Shown here: piece by piece, positions 34,099-43,528 of the stretch | Layout: every line of letters starts with the position of its first letter | Numbering within the stretch: position 1 is the stretch's first letter | Source of the DNA: Burkholderia arboris | GTDB taxonomy: Bacteria > Pseudomonadota > Gammaproteobacteria > Burkholderiales > Burkholderiaceae | Direction: 5' to 3' | NCBI RefSeq assembly: GCF_902499125.1 | Contig: NZ_CABVPX010000038.1 | Span: 1 to 64,000, forward strand | DNA length: 64,000 nucleotides | Made by a program: the position numbers and the translations under genes | The notes under the pieces: generated by a model | Seen by the model: only the letters and a program-made list of their open reading frames with translations | Database searches by the model: none | Told to the model about the DNA's origin: nothing

Positions 34099-35606
34099 TC
34101 AAACCGTTCCGCTCGATCGAATCGGCGGCCACCGCGACGCACAACTGGCGCCGCCGCCAGATTCTGTGCGCGGGCGCGTCGACGCTGGTGCTCGGTCTCG
34201 TCGCGCCGCGGCTCGCGCACGCGTCGTCGGTGCTCGGCGTGCGCGTGTGGCCCGCGCGCGATTACACGCGCGTCACGATCGAATCCGACCAGCCGCTGCA
34301 GAATAGCCAACAGCTGCTGCAGGGTCCCGACCGTCTCGTCGTCGACCTGACCGGCCTCGACCTCGACCAGGCGCTGCGCGACCTCGTGTCGAAGATCGCG
34401 CCGAACGATCCGCAGATCCAGTCGGTGCGCGTCGGCCAGTATCAGCCGCACGTCGTGCGGATGGTGTTCGACCTGAAAGGCTCGGTGAAGCCGCAGGTGT
34501 TCACGCTGCCGCCCGTCGGCACCTACAAGTACCGGCTCGTGTTCGACCTGTATCCGGCCGTGGCGCCCGATCCGCTGTCCGACCTGATCGCGCAGACGGA
34601 ACGCAAGGAGCAGGCGCTCAACGATACGGCGCGCGCGCAGCAGATGCAGCCGCCGACCACGCTGGCCGGCCCGGGCACGCCGCCGCCCGGCGCGGGCGAC
34701 AACAGCGACGCGTTCTTCCAGCGTTTCGCGCAGAACACGCCGGCCACGCCGCACACGCCGCCGGCGGCCGGCACGCCTTCGACGCCCGCGAAGCCGGCCG
34801 TCAAGCCGCCGCCCGTCATCGCGCGCCGCGACGACAGCGACGACGACGGCGACACCTACAAGTTCACCGCGCCGAAATCCGGCAAGGGCAGCACCGTGCG
34901 CCTGCTGACGGTCGCGATCGATCCGGGCCACGGCGGCGAGGATCCGGGCGCGATCGGCGGCGGCGGCACCTACGAGAAGCACATCGCGCTCGACATCGCG
35001 AAGAAGCTGCGCGCGAAGATCGACGGCGCGCCGAACATGCGCGCGATGATGACGCGCGACGCCGACTTCTTCGTGCCGCTGAACGTGCGCGTGCAGAAGG
35101 CGCGCCGCGTCGGCGCCGACCTGTTCGTGTCGATCCACGCGGACGCGTTCACGACGCCGTCCGCGCGCGGGTCGTCGGTGTTCGCGCTGTCCGACCACGG
35201 CGCAACGAGTGCCGCGGCGCGCTGGATGGCGAACAAGGAGAATTCGTCCGACCTGATCGGTGGCATCAACATCAAGACGGCGGACGCGGCCGTGAACCGC
35301 GCGCTGTTCGACATGTCGACGACCGCGCAGATCCGCGACTCGCTGCGCTACGGCAACTACGTGCTGAAGGAAGTCGGCGGCATCAACAAGCTGCACAAGG
35401 GCTCGGTCGAGCAGGCCGGGTTCGCGGTGCTGAAGGCGCCCGACATTCCGTCGATCCTCGTCGAGACCGCGTTCATCAGCAACCCGGACGAAGAGCGCCG
35501 GCTCAACGACGACAGCTATCGCGACGAGATGGCCGACGCGATCTTCCGCGGCATCAAGCGTTACTTCTCCGCGAATCCGCCGCTCGCGAAGAACCGGATG
35601 GCCTGA
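34080..35606 (+). CDS. amiC: N-acetylmuramoyl-L-alanine amidase (AmiC type)
   Basis: A 508-residue periplasmic amidase cleaving septal peptidoglycan. The N-terminus has a Tat signal (NWRRRQILCAGASTLVLGLVA then AHA), then an AMIN domain for septal targeting (about residues 50-160), a Pro/Thr-rich linker (about 195-255), and an Amidase_3 domain whose zinc ligands are His in DPGHGGEDPGA, Glu in TYEKHIALD, and His in SIHADAF, with the catalytic Glu in LVETAFISNPDEE. AGGAAAGG precedes the ATG inside the end of tsaE. Confidence 0.96.
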   Translation: MSRKMLIKPFRSIESAATATHNWRRRQILCAGASTLVLGLVAPRLAHASSVLGVRVWPARDYTRVTIESDQPLQNSQQLLQGPDRLVVDLTGLDLDQALRDLVSKIAPNDPQIQSVRVGQYQPHVVRMVFDLKGSVKPQVFTLPPVGTYKYRLVFDLYPAVAPDPLSDLIAQTERKEQALNDTARAQQMQPPTTLAGPGTPPPGAGDNSDAFFQRFAQNTPATPHTPPAAGTPSTPAKPAVKPPPVIARRDDSDDDGDTYKFTAPKSGKGSTVRLLTVAIDPGHGGEDPGAIGGGGTYEKHIALDIAKKLRAKIDGAPNMRAMMTRDADFFVPLNVRVQKARRVGADLFVSIHADAFTTPSARGSSVFALSDHGATSAAARWMANKENSSDLIGGINIKTADAAVNRALFDMSTTAQIRDSLRYGNYVLKEVGGINKLHKGSVEQAGFAVLKAPDIPSILVETAFISNPDEERRLNDDSYRDEMADAIFRGIKRYFSANPPLAKNRMA

Positions 35607-35651
35607 CGGCCGCCCGTTCCCTGCCGCCGGCACGCGCTGCGTGCCGGCGCG

Positions 35652-36533
35652 TCACGACGCCGCGAAGCGGCGCACCAGTTTCCCGCCGAACACGTTCACC
35701 GCGAGCCCGCCCATCACGAGCGCGGTGCCGATCAGTTGCGTGCGCGTCAGATGTTCGTCGAGCAGCAGCGCCGACGACGCGAGCCCGACGACCGGCACCA
35801 GCAGCGAGAACTGCGCGACCTGCGCGGCCGGGTAGCGCGACAGCAGCCGGCTCCACAGCCCGTAGCCAAGCAGCGTCGCGACGAACGCGAGATAGACGAC
35901 CGCGAAGATCGACGCGCCGTTGAGCCCGGCGAGCGCGGTCGCGATGCGCTGCGGCCCTTCGAACCACAGCGACAGCAGGAAGAACGGCACGGGCGGCACG
36001 AGGCTCGCCCACACGACGAGCGACACGAGATTCGCCTTCCCGACCTTCTTCGTGACGATATTGCCGAACGCCCACATCGCGGCCGAGCAGATCGTCAGCA
36101 GGAAGCCCGCGAGCGTCATCGCGCGGCCGCCCTGCGCGGCGATCACGACGAGGCCGCCCGCGGCGATCGCGAGCCCGATCAGGTTCTGCACGTGCAGCCG
36201 CTCGCCGAGGAACAGCATCGCGAACACGAGCGTGAAGAACGCCTGCGACTGCAGCACGAGCGACGCGAGGCCGGCCGGCATGCCGACGTACATGCCGGTG
36301 AACAGGAACACGAACTGGCCGAGCTGGATCGTCGCGCCGTACAGCACCAGCAGGCGCCACGGAATCTGCGGCCGGCGCACGAAGAACACGGCGGGCACGG
36401 CCGCGAGCGTGAAGCGCAGCGCGCCGAGCAGCATCGGCGGCATGCCATGCAGGCCGACCTTGATCACGACGAAGTTCACGCCCCACGCCAGGATCACGAC
36501 CAGCGCGAGCAGCAAGTCCTTCGGGGCCATCAT
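35652..36533 (-). CDS. EamA family (DMT superfamily) transporter
   Basis: A 293-residue inner-membrane protein with ten predicted helices in two EamA repeats (LALVVILAWGVNFVVIKVGLHGMPPMLLGALRF; then FLLTICSAAMWAFGNIVTKK), similar to E. coli EamA/YdcZ-class metabolite exporters. The start at 36533 is set by GAGGAG seven bases upstream; the upstream in-frame ATG at 36557 has none. The substrate is unknown (amino acids or related metabolites in characterised members). Confidence 0.88.
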   Translation of the reverse strand: MMAPKDLLLALVVILAWGVNFVVIKVGLHGMPPMLLGALRFTLAAVPAVFFVRRPQIPWRLLVLYGATIQLGQFVFLFTGMYVGMPAGLASLVLQSQAFFTLVFAMLFLGERLHVQNLIGLAIAAGGLVVIAAQGGRAMTLAGFLLTICSAAMWAFGNIVTKKVGKANLVSLVVWASLVPPVPFFLLSLWFEGPQRIATALAGLNGASIFAVVYLAFVATLLGYGLWSRLLSRYPAAQVAQFSLLVPVVGLASSALLLDEHLTRTQLIGTALVMGGLAVNVFGGKLVRRFAAS

Positions 36534-36758
36534 CGGCGTCTCCTCGATTCGAATCATTGTGCCAGGCCCCCACCCTGTCGCTTCGCGCCAGGCACTCCGA
36601 GGGGGTCAGGAAAACTTGGGGCGGCCCGGCGTTTTCCCGAGAAGCGCGTCAGTCTACCGGGTTTCGCCGGGGGCCCGATACCCGCGCGGCGCGCATGGAA
36701 TCGGCGGCGGGCGGCCAGTACAATGACCGGCATCCCCCGCCGCCCCACTGGAGCCGCC

Positions 36759-37640
36759 ATGACCGACTCGATCAAAGCCCTGCTGAAGCCGCACGTGCGC
36801 GACATCGGCAACCTGCAGGTACGCCGCACGCTGCCCGCGCTCGCCGCACGTCTCGTCGGCCCGTTCATCTTCTTCGATCACATGGGCCCCGCTACGCTGC
36901 CGGCCGGCACGGGGCTCGACGTGCGCCCGCATCCGCACATCGGGCTCGCGACCGTCACCTACCTGTTCGACGGCGCGATCCTGCACCGCGACAGCCTCGG
37001 CTCGCTGCAGGCCATCGTGCCGGGCGACGTGAACTGGATGACGGCCGGCCGCGGGATCGTCCACTCCGAACGCACGCCCGACGCGCAGCGCGCCAGCGGC
37101 CATACCGTGCACGGGATCCAGACCTGGGTCGCGCTGCCGCAAGCGCACGAGACGACCGAGCCGTCGTTCGAGCACCATCCGGCCGACACGCTGCCGAAGC
37201 GCAACGAAGACGGCGTATCGCTGACGGTGATCGCGGGCGACGCGTTCGGGCTGCACTCGCCCGTCACGACGTTCTCGCGCACGCTGTACGTCGCGGCCGA
37301 ATTCGCGGCCGGCGGCCGGCTCGAACTCGACGCGTCGCACGAGGAGCGCGCGGTCTACGTGGTCGACGGCGAGCTTGCGATCGACGGCACGCCGGTGCCG
37401 GCCGAACAGATGGCCGTGCTCGCACCGGGCGCGACGGTCACGCTGACGAGCGGTAGCGGCGCACGCGCGATGCTGCTCGGCGGCGACAAGATCGACGGCG
37501 AACGCTTCATCGAATGGAATTTCGTCGCCAGCAGCCGCGACGCGATCGAGCGCGCGAAAGCGGCCTGGACGCGCCAGGAAATGGGCAAGGTGCCGGGCGA
37601 GACCGAGTGGATCCCGCTGCCCGAGTCGAAACCGCGTTGA
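36759..37640 (+). CDS. Pirin family protein
   Basis: A 293-residue bicupin. The N-terminal cupin has the metal-binding pattern DVRPHPHIGLATVTYLFDGAILHRDSLGS and GGIVHSERTP-like GRGIVHSER; the C-terminal pirin domain begins near VSLTVIAGDAFG. Some bacterial pirins have quercetinase activity, others modulate metabolic enzymes. A -10-like TACAAT lies at 36719-36724 and TGGAG precedes the ATG. It is 52 bp upstream of the thioredoxin-TPR gene and may be co-transcribed. Confidence 0.93.
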   Translation: MTDSIKALLKPHVRDIGNLQVRRTLPALAARLVGPFIFFDHMGPATLPAGTGLDVRPHPHIGLATVTYLFDGAILHRDSLGSLQAIVPGDVNWMTAGRGIVHSERTPDAQRASGHTVHGIQTWVALPQAHETTEPSFEHHPADTLPKRNEDGVSLTVIAGDAFGLHSPVTTFSRTLYVAAEFAAGGRLELDASHEERAVYVVDGELAIDGTPVPAEQMAVLAPGATVTLTSGSGARAMLLGGDKIDGERFIEWNFVASSRDAIERAKAAWTRQEMGKVPGETEWIPLPESKPR

Positions 37641-37692
37641 AAAAGGGGCGCACCGCCCCCATCCTGACGATATTCGAACCGAAGAGAACGAC

Positions 37693-38541
37693 ATGGACAC
37701 CACGCTTGCCACTTTCGAGAAAGACGTCATCGAGGCGTCGCTGGACACGCCCGTGCTGGTCGACTTCTGGGCGCCGTGGTGCGGCCCCTGCAAGACGCTC
37801 GGCCCGCTGCTGGAAAAGCTCGAAGCCGACTACGAAGGCCGCTGGAAGCTCGTGAAGGTCAACGTCGACGAGAACCAGGAACTTGCCGCGCACTTCCAGA
37901 CGCGCAGCATCCCGCACGTGATCGCATTCGCCGACGGGCGCCCGGTCGACCAGTTCGTCGGCGTGCTGCCCGAAGGCCAGTTGCGCGCGTTCCTCGACCG
38001 GCTGCTGCCGGCGCCCGAGGAAGCCGAGCGCCGCGCCGCGCAGTACGCGATGGCCGAGCAGCGCTTCGACGATGCGCTCACGCACCTCGAAGCGGCGCTC
38101 GCGCTGAACCCCGGTTTCGACGACGCACGCCTCGACCTGATTGAACTGCTGCTCGCGAGCAACCAGGTCGATGCCGCCCGTGCGGAGACCGAACGCCTGT
38201 CGCCGCAGACCGTGCAGAACGGCGATCCGCGCTACCAGGCGATCAAGACCCGTTTCGACGCGCTCGAAGCCACGGCCGACCTGCCGCCGACCGACGCGCT
38301 CGAAGCACGCATTGCGGCGAACCCGGCCGATCTCGACGCGCGCTTCGACCTCGCGCAGAGCCTGATCGCGCGGCGCGCGTACGAAGGTGCGGTGGAGCAG
38401 TTGCTGGAAATCGTCACGCGCGACCGCGCGTACGGCGACGATCTCGGCCGCCGCACGCTGATCTCGGTGTTCGAACTGGCCGGCGATCGCCCGGACCTCG
38501 TCGCCGGGTGGCGACGCAAGCTGAGCATGGCGCTCAACTGA
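37693..38541 (+). CDS. cnoX: Thioredoxin-TPR co-chaperone, CnoX/YbbN family
   Basis: A 282-residue cytosolic protein: a thioredoxin domain (residues 1-110, active site DFWAPWCGPCKTLGPLL) followed by TPR-like helical repeats (AQYAMAEQRFDDALTHLEAALALNPGFDDARLDLIELLLA). In E. coli, CnoX hands oxidised clients to GroEL and has lost the CxxC, while homologues with WCGPC, as here, retain reductase activity. Length equals the family's (about 284). Confidence 0.94.
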   Translation: MDTTLATFEKDVIEASLDTPVLVDFWAPWCGPCKTLGPLLEKLEADYEGRWKLVKVNVDENQELAAHFQTRSIPHVIAFADGRPVDQFVGVLPEGQLRAFLDRLLPAPEEAERRAAQYAMAEQRFDDALTHLEAALALNPGFDDARLDLIELLLASNQVDAARAETERLSPQTVQNGDPRYQAIKTRFDALEATADLPPTDALEARIAANPADLDARFDLAQSLIARRAYEGAVEQLLEIVTRDRAYGDDLGRRTLISVFELAGDRPDLVAGWRRKLSMALN

Positions 38542-38644
38542 CGCGCGGCACGCCGGGCCGCAATGGCCCGGCCGGGCCGCCGTCTCGCTTGCGGCGCACT
38601 ACCCGCGCCGCAGCCTCATCCCGCTACGCCCGCGCGGCGCGGGC

Positions 38645-39502
38645 TCAGCCGGCCGCCTGCGCCGCGATCGCGCGCAGCGCATGCGCGGCGGCCGCGAACC
38701 CGAAGCTCGCGGTCACGCACACGCTCGAACCGAATCCCGCACAGTTGAGCCCCGCGACATGCGCCGCGGCGGACGGCTCCGCACCGTCCTCGATGTCGCA
38801 CGCGGCGGCTTCCGGATAGATCAGCGGCTCGTCCGAATACACGGCGCTGACCTTGAAGCGCGCCTTCGGCCCGCGCGGAAAGCCGTGCTGCTTGCGCAAC
38901 TGCGCGCGCACCTTCGACAGCAGCGGATCCTGGATCGTCAGCGCGAGATCGTCGATGCGGATGCGCGTCGGGTCGAGCTGCCCGCCCGCGCCGCCGACGA
39001 CGACGAGCGGCTGCCGCTTCGCGACGCACCACGCGATCAGCGCGACCTTCGTGCGCACACTGTCGATCGCGTCGATCACGTAGTCGAAGCCGCCGCCGAG
39101 CAGCGCGTCGAAGTTGTCGGGTTCGACGAAATCCTCGATCCGGTTCACGCGGCACGCGGGATCGATCAGCGCGATCCGCTCGGCCATCGCGTCGACCTTC
39201 GGCTTGCCGTAATTGCCGTCGAGCGCGTGGATCTGCCGGTTCGTATTGCTTTCCGCGACGTTGTCGAGATCGATCAGCGTCAGCGTGCCGACCGCGTTGC
39301 GCGCAAGCGCCTCGGCCACCCACGACCCGACGCCGCCGATCCCGATCACCGCGACGTGCGCACGCTCGAACGCGGCGGCGGCCGGCGCGCCGTACAGGCG
39401 CGCGACGCCGCCGAAGCGCCGGGCGCGATCCACGTCAAGCTGGATTTCCGGGGTCGGGGTAAGATCAGAAGAACTGGGCGGGGAAGCTTCGGCAGCGGAC
39501 AT
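38645..39502 (-). CDS. tcdA: tRNA threonylcarbamoyladenosine dehydratase
   Basis: A 285-residue E1-like (ThiF/MoeB/HesA) protein that cyclises t6A to ct6A in tRNA. The ATP-binding motif is VAVIGIGGVGSWVAEALARNAVG, followed by TLIDLDNVAESNTNRQIHAL and FDYVIDAIDSVRTKVALI. The zinc-binding cysteines of MoeB are absent, which fits TcdA (CsdL). The start at 39502 (MSAAEAS) lies 45 residues before RRFGGVARLYG. It is convergent with cnoX and divergent from pdxH. Together with tsaE the window holds two t6A-pathway genes. Confidence 0.94.
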   Translation of the reverse strand: MSAAEASPPSSSDLTPTPEIQLDVDRARRFGGVARLYGAPAAAAFERAHVAVIGIGGVGSWVAEALARNAVGTLTLIDLDNVAESNTNRQIHALDGNYGKPKVDAMAERIALIDPACRVNRIEDFVEPDNFDALLGGGFDYVIDAIDSVRTKVALIAWCVAKRQPLVVVGGAGGQLDPTRIRIDDLALTIQDPLLSKVRAQLRKQHGFPRGPKARFKVSAVYSDEPLIYPEAAACDIEDGAEPSAAAHVAGLNCAGFGSSVCVTASFGFAAAAHALRAIAAQAAG

Positions 39503-39630
39503 GGCAGCAAGGAAAACGTAAGTCGTGCAGCCCTCTATTTTGCCTGAACTCCCCGCTCGCACGCGCCACTGTGCACGCACGATTCTCGCGCGTTCGCTAT
39601 ACTGGCCCCAGATTGAAGCGTTTGCATAAC

Positions 39631-40275
39631 ATGACGACTCTCGCCGATCTCCGCATCAACTATTCACGTGCTTCGCTCGACGAAGCCGATGCTGCCCCCG
39701 ACCCCCTCGCCCAGTTCGATCGCTGGTTCAAGGAGGCGCTCGCCGCCAAACTGCCCGAGCCGAACACGATGACGCTCGCGACCGTCGGCGCCGACGGCCG
39801 GCCGTCGGCACGGATCGTACTCATCAAGGGCGTCGACGAACGCGGGTTCGTCTTCTTCACCAATTACGAAAGCCGCAAGGGGCACGACCTCGCCGTGCAT
39901 CCGCAAGCCGCGCTGCTGTTCTACTGGATCGAGCTCGAGCGCCAGGTGCGCATCGAAGGCCGGATCGAGAAAACCAGCGCCGAAGAAAGCGACCGCTATT
40001 TCGCGTCGCGCCCGCTCGGCTCGCGCATCGGCGCGTGGGCATCGGAGCAGAGCGCCGTGATCGACAGCCGCGCGACGCTCGAAGCGCGTGAAAAGGCCAT
40101 CAGCGAACGCTACGGCGACAACCCGCCGCGCCCGCCGCACTGGGGCGGCTACCGCCTCGTGCCCGACGCGATCGAGTTCTGGCAAGGGCGCCCGTCGCGG
40201 CTGCACGACCGTCTGCTCTATACGCGCGACGCCACGGCGTCGCCGGGCTGGACGATCTCGCGCCTGTCGCCGTAA
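39631..40275 (+). CDS. pdxH: Pyridoxamine 5'-phosphate oxidase
   Basis: A 214-residue FMN enzyme that oxidises pyridoxine or pyridoxamine phosphate to PLP. The family motifs are PNTMTLATVGADGRPSARIVLIKGVDERGFVFFTNYESRKG (FMN binding), LERQVRIEGRIEKTS, RPLGSRIGAWASEQS, and the C-terminal FWQGRPSRLHDR. The ATG at 39631 (MTTLADLRINY) is the family start; the longer frame upstream has no similarity. It lies 121 bp before the cyclopropane synthase. Confidence 0.98.
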   Translation: MTTLADLRINYSRASLDEADAAPDPLAQFDRWFKEALAAKLPEPNTMTLATVGADGRPSARIVLIKGVDERGFVFFTNYESRKGHDLAVHPQAALLFYWIELERQVRIEGRIEKTSAEESDRYFASRPLGSRIGAWASEQSAVIDSRATLEAREKAISERYGDNPPRPPHWGGYRLVPDAIEFWQGRPSRLHDRLLYTRDATASPGWTISRLSP

Positions 40276-40396
40276 GCGCGGCGCCGGCGCACGCCGGTCG
40301 TGTCTCGTGTTGCATCCGGGTGCCCGCTTCGCAAGCGGCGGGCGCCGGTCAAGATACTTGGCTGTATTCGATTCAACGAACAAACGGAGAATCCAA

Positions 40397-41617
40397 ATGT
40401 TCTGGGAAAAGAAGCTGGCACAGTGGGCGGACGAAGTACGGGCGAAAGCGAACATACCGGCGCGCCTCGTGCTGTGGAACGGCGATCAACTCGATTTCGG
40501 CACCTTCAGCGCACCGCAGGTCACGCTGAAGGTGAACAGTGCGTCGGCGTTGCCGCTGCTGCTCGATCCGAGCCTCGACAATCTCGGCGAAGCGTACGTG
40601 AAGGGCAAGATCGACATCGAAGGCAGGCTGTCGGACATCATCAACATCAGCTACTCGCTCGCGCGCAGCACGGTAACGAGCGCGAGCAAGCTGGCGCGCG
40701 TGAAGCGCTACTTCAATCACTCGAAGAGCACCGACAAGAAGGCGATCCAGTATCACTACGACGTCTCGAACGAGTTCTACCGGCTGTGGCTCGACGAGAA
40801 CATGGTGTACTCGTGCGCGTACTTCGAGAACGGTGACGAGGATCTCGCCACCGCGCAGATCAAGAAAATCGACCACATCCTGACGAAGATCCGGCTCGAG
40901 CCCGGCCAGCGCCTGCTCGACATCGGCTGCGGCTGGGGGGCGCTCGTGCTGCGCGCCGCGCAGAAGTTCGGCGCGACGTGTCTCGGCGTGACACTGTCGC
41001 AGAACCAGTTCGACCTCGCGACTGCGCGCGTGAAGGCCGCGGGGCTCGAAGACAAGATCGAGATCCGCCTGCAGGATTACCGCGAGATCGACGGCCAGTT
41101 CGACCGCATCACGAGCGTCGGGATGTTCGAGCACGTCGGCCGCAAGAACCTGCCGCTCTACTTCTCGCGCGTGCATGACCTGCTCGCCGACGACGGCATC
41201 GCGATGAACCACGGGATCACGTCGACCGATGCGGAAAGCGGCGAAACGGCGCTCGGCGGCGGCGAATTCATCGACCGCTACGTGTTCCCGGACGGTGAGC
41301 TGCCGCACATCAGCCTCGCGCTCGAAGCGGCGCAGCGCGGCGGACTCGAGGCGGTTGACGTCGAAAGCCTGCGGCGGCACTATGCGCGCACGCTCGAGAT
41401 CTGGACGGAGAACTTCGAGGCGAAGGCCGACCAGGCGAAAGCCCTCGTCGACGACGAAAAATTCCGCATCTGGCGCGTATATCTTGCCGGCTGCGCGTAT
41501 GCATTCGAGCACGACGACGTGTCGATCTTCCAGATCGTGTGCCGCAAGGCCGGACGCAGCGCGAAAACGCTGCCGTGGTCGCGGCGCTATATGTACGAAC
41601 ACGCGCTGCCGCGCTAG
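40397..41617 (+). CDS. cfa: Cyclopropane-fatty-acyl-phospholipid synthase
   Basis: A 406-residue SAM-dependent enzyme that adds a methylene bridge to unsaturated chains of membrane phospholipids. The N-terminal lipid-binding domain (LGEAYVKGKIDIEG) precedes the catalytic domain: IQYHYDVSNEFYRLWLDENMVYSCAYF, SAM motif RLLDIGCGWGALVLRAA, GVTLSQNQ, SVGMFEHVG with the catalytic Glu, and ETALGGGEFIDRYVFPDGELPH. CGGAGA lies ten bases before the ATG. Length is slightly above E. coli Cfa (382). Confidence 0.97.
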   Translation: MFWEKKLAQWADEVRAKANIPARLVLWNGDQLDFGTFSAPQVTLKVNSASALPLLLDPSLDNLGEAYVKGKIDIEGRLSDIINISYSLARSTVTSASKLARVKRYFNHSKSTDKKAIQYHYDVSNEFYRLWLDENMVYSCAYFENGDEDLATAQIKKIDHILTKIRLEPGQRLLDIGCGWGALVLRAAQKFGATCLGVTLSQNQFDLATARVKAAGLEDKIEIRLQDYREIDGQFDRITSVGMFEHVGRKNLPLYFSRVHDLLADDGIAMNHGITSTDAESGETALGGGEFIDRYVFPDGELPHISLALEAAQRGGLEAVDVESLRRHYARTLEIWTENFEAKADQAKALVDDEKFRIWRVYLAGCAYAFEHDDVSIFQIVCRKAGRSAKTLPWSRRYMYEHALPR

Positions 41618-41640
41618 GCGGCGCTTCACGCTGGGCATGC

Positions 41641-42933
41641 ATGGGTGACGGCAGGACGCGGCGCAAGGCGCCGCCGGAACGACAGCGGCGCGACGATGCG
41701 GACGAGTCGCACGCCGACGGGCAATTCGACCTGTTCGGCGTGCCGGCGGATGGCGTACGCGCGTCGCCGGCGCCGGCGGACGATGGCCGCCCCGCCAGCC
41801 CCGATGAGCACGTAACACCGCACGGGCAGGACGATCCGCGGCCTTCCCCTACTCCCCCGCGCCCTGTCGACGACGAACCGGCACCTGCCTCCGGCCTGCT
41901 GTGGGACGAGCCGTCGCCGCCCGCCGCGCCGCCGAAGAAAGGCCGGCGCAAGCGCGGCGTGCTGCCCGCGCCGATCGCGGCGGACGTCGCCGACGCCGCG
42001 GCCGGCCTGCCGCCGAACGTCCGGCTCGGCACGTCGTCGTGGTATTTCCCCGGCTGGAACGGCATCGTCTACGACGGCGATTTCGCGCAGACGAAGCTGT
42101 CGCGCGAAGGGCTCGAAGCATACGGCGCGCATCCGCTGCTGAGGAGCGTGAGCCTCGACCGGTCGTTCTACGGCCCGCTGTCGGTGGCCGACTACCTGCG
42201 CTACGCGCAGCAGGTGCCCGACGATTTCCGCTTCGTCGTGAAGGCGCCGGCTTCGGTGACCGATGCGGTGATCCGCGGCCGCCGCGGCGAGCCGTCGGGG
42301 CCGAACCCGACCTTTCTCGACGCATCGCTCGCGACCCGCGAATTCGTGCAGCCGTGTCTCGAAGGGCTCGGCCGAAAAGCGGGCGTGCTCGTGTTCCAGT
42401 TTTCGCCGCTGCCCGATCAATTGCTTGCCGAACCGGCTGCGCTGATCGACCGGCTGACCGCGTTTTTCGCGGCGCTACCGCCGCTGCCGCCGGAAGCCGA
42501 CGGCACGCGCTACGCAATCGAGATTCGCGACGCGAGCCTGCTCACGCCGCGCTTCATCCGTGCGCTCGCCGCGCTCGGCGTGCGCTACTGCGTCGGCCTG
42601 CATGCGCGGATGCCCGACCCGTTGCGCCAGGCCGCCGCGCTCGCGCTGCTCGACGGCGACGCGCCGGGGCCGCTGATCGTGCGCTGGAGCCTGCACGGCG
42701 GCTTCAAGTACGAACAGGCGAAAGCGAAATACGAGCCGTTCGACAAGCTCGTCGACGAAGATCCGGCCACGCGCTCGGCGCTCGCCGAACTGGCCGCGCG
42801 CTACGCGCTGGCCGGGCAGCCGGTGATCATCACGATCAACAACAAGGCGGAAGGCTCCGCGCCGTTGTCGTGCATCGCGCTCGCGCGCGAAATCGCCGCC
42901 GCGTGCGCGCAGTGGCGCAACGAGGCGGCGTAA
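41641..42933 (+). CDS. DUF72 (YecE) family protein with long disordered N-terminus
   Basis: A 430-residue protein. Residues about 125-425 form the DUF72 TIM-barrel-like domain (VRLGTSSWYFPGWNGIVYDG, FRFVVKAPASVTDAV, VLVFQFSPLPDQL, RYAIEIRDASLL, and the end VIITINNKAEGSAPLS). The first 120 residues are charged and Pro/Ala-rich, and contain QFDLF at residues 28-32, which resembles the beta sliding-clamp-binding pentapeptide. Typical DUF72 proteins are 240-300 residues. The ATG at 41641 is an estimate; earlier in-frame starts overlap cfa. Molecular function is unknown. Confidence 0.85.
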   Translation: MGDGRTRRKAPPERQRRDDADESHADGQFDLFGVPADGVRASPAPADDGRPASPDEHVTPHGQDDPRPSPTPPRPVDDEPAPASGLLWDEPSPPAAPPKKGRRKRGVLPAPIAADVADAAAGLPPNVRLGTSSWYFPGWNGIVYDGDFAQTKLSREGLEAYGAHPLLRSVSLDRSFYGPLSVADYLRYAQQVPDDFRFVVKAPASVTDAVIRGRRGEPSGPNPTFLDASLATREFVQPCLEGLGRKAGVLVFQFSPLPDQLLAEPAALIDRLTAFFAALPPLPPEADGTRYAIEIRDASLLTPRFIRALAALGVRYCVGLHARMPDPLRQAAALALLDGDAPGPLIVRWSLHGGFKYEQAKAKYEPFDKLVDEDPATRSALAELAARYALAGQPVIITINNKAEGSAPLSCIALAREIAAACAQWRNEAA

Positions 42934-42967
42934 CGCGTGTTTCCGCCGGCTGTCGCCGGTCATGCGC

Positions 42968-43528
42968 TTACGCGCCGCGCAGCGACTTCAGCCGGTGCGA
43001 GAACTTCTGCCGGAACTTCGCGAGCTTCGGCCCGATCACGACCGAGCAATAGCCCTGCCCCGGGTTCTGCGCGTAATAGTTCTGGTGATAATCCTCGGCC
43101 GGCCAGTAGTTGCCGTCGAGCGGCACCACCTGCGTGACGATCGGCTGCCCGAACACCTGCTCGCGTTCCAACTCGCGGATCACGTCGAGCGCGGTGTCGC
43201 GCTGCGCATCCGAATGCGTGAACACGACCGACCGGTACTGCGTGCCGACGTCGTTGCCCTGCCGGTTCAACTGGGTCGGATCGTGCGTCGCGAAGAAGAT
43301 CTCGAGAATCTCGCGATAGCCGATGCGCGCCGGATCGAACGTCACGTTGACGACTTCCGCGTGGCCCGTATCGCCTTCGCAGATGTCGCGGTAGCCGGGA
43401 TTGCGCGTATGGCCGCCCGCGTAACCCGACTGGACGGCCGTCACGCCGTCGACGTCGAGAAACACGGCCTCCGTGCACCAGAAACACCCGCCTCCCAACG
43501 TCGCGGTTTCAAGCATCTCGTTCCCCAT
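42968..43528 (-). CDS. msrA: Peptide-methionine (S)-S-oxide reductase
   Basis: A 186-residue cytosolic repair enzyme reducing methionine S-sulfoxide in proteins. The catalytic motif is LGGGCFWCTEAVF near the N-terminus, followed by GYAGGHTRNPGYRDICEGDTGHAEVV, DPTQLNRQGNDVGTQYRSV, and the C-terminal NYYAQNPGQGYC with the likely resolving cysteine. GAGGG before 43528 supports that start; the ATG at 43516 is also possible. It is convergent with the DUF72 gene. Confidence 0.97.
   Translation of the reverse strand: MGNEMLETATLGGGCFWCTEAVFLDVDGVTAVQSGYAGGHTRNPGYRDICEGDTGHAEVVNVTFDPARIGYREILEIFFATHDPTQLNRQGNDVGTQYRSVVFTHSDAQRDTALDVIRELEREQVFGQPIVTQVVPLDGNYWPAEDYHQNYYAQNPGQGYCSVVIGPKLAKFRQKFSHRLKSLRGA

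Noticed and set aside
36534..36758. Repeated GC motifs before the pirin gene as an IS remnant
   Set aside because: No inverted termini, transposase fragment or direct repeats were found; only a promoter-like TACAAT is supportable.
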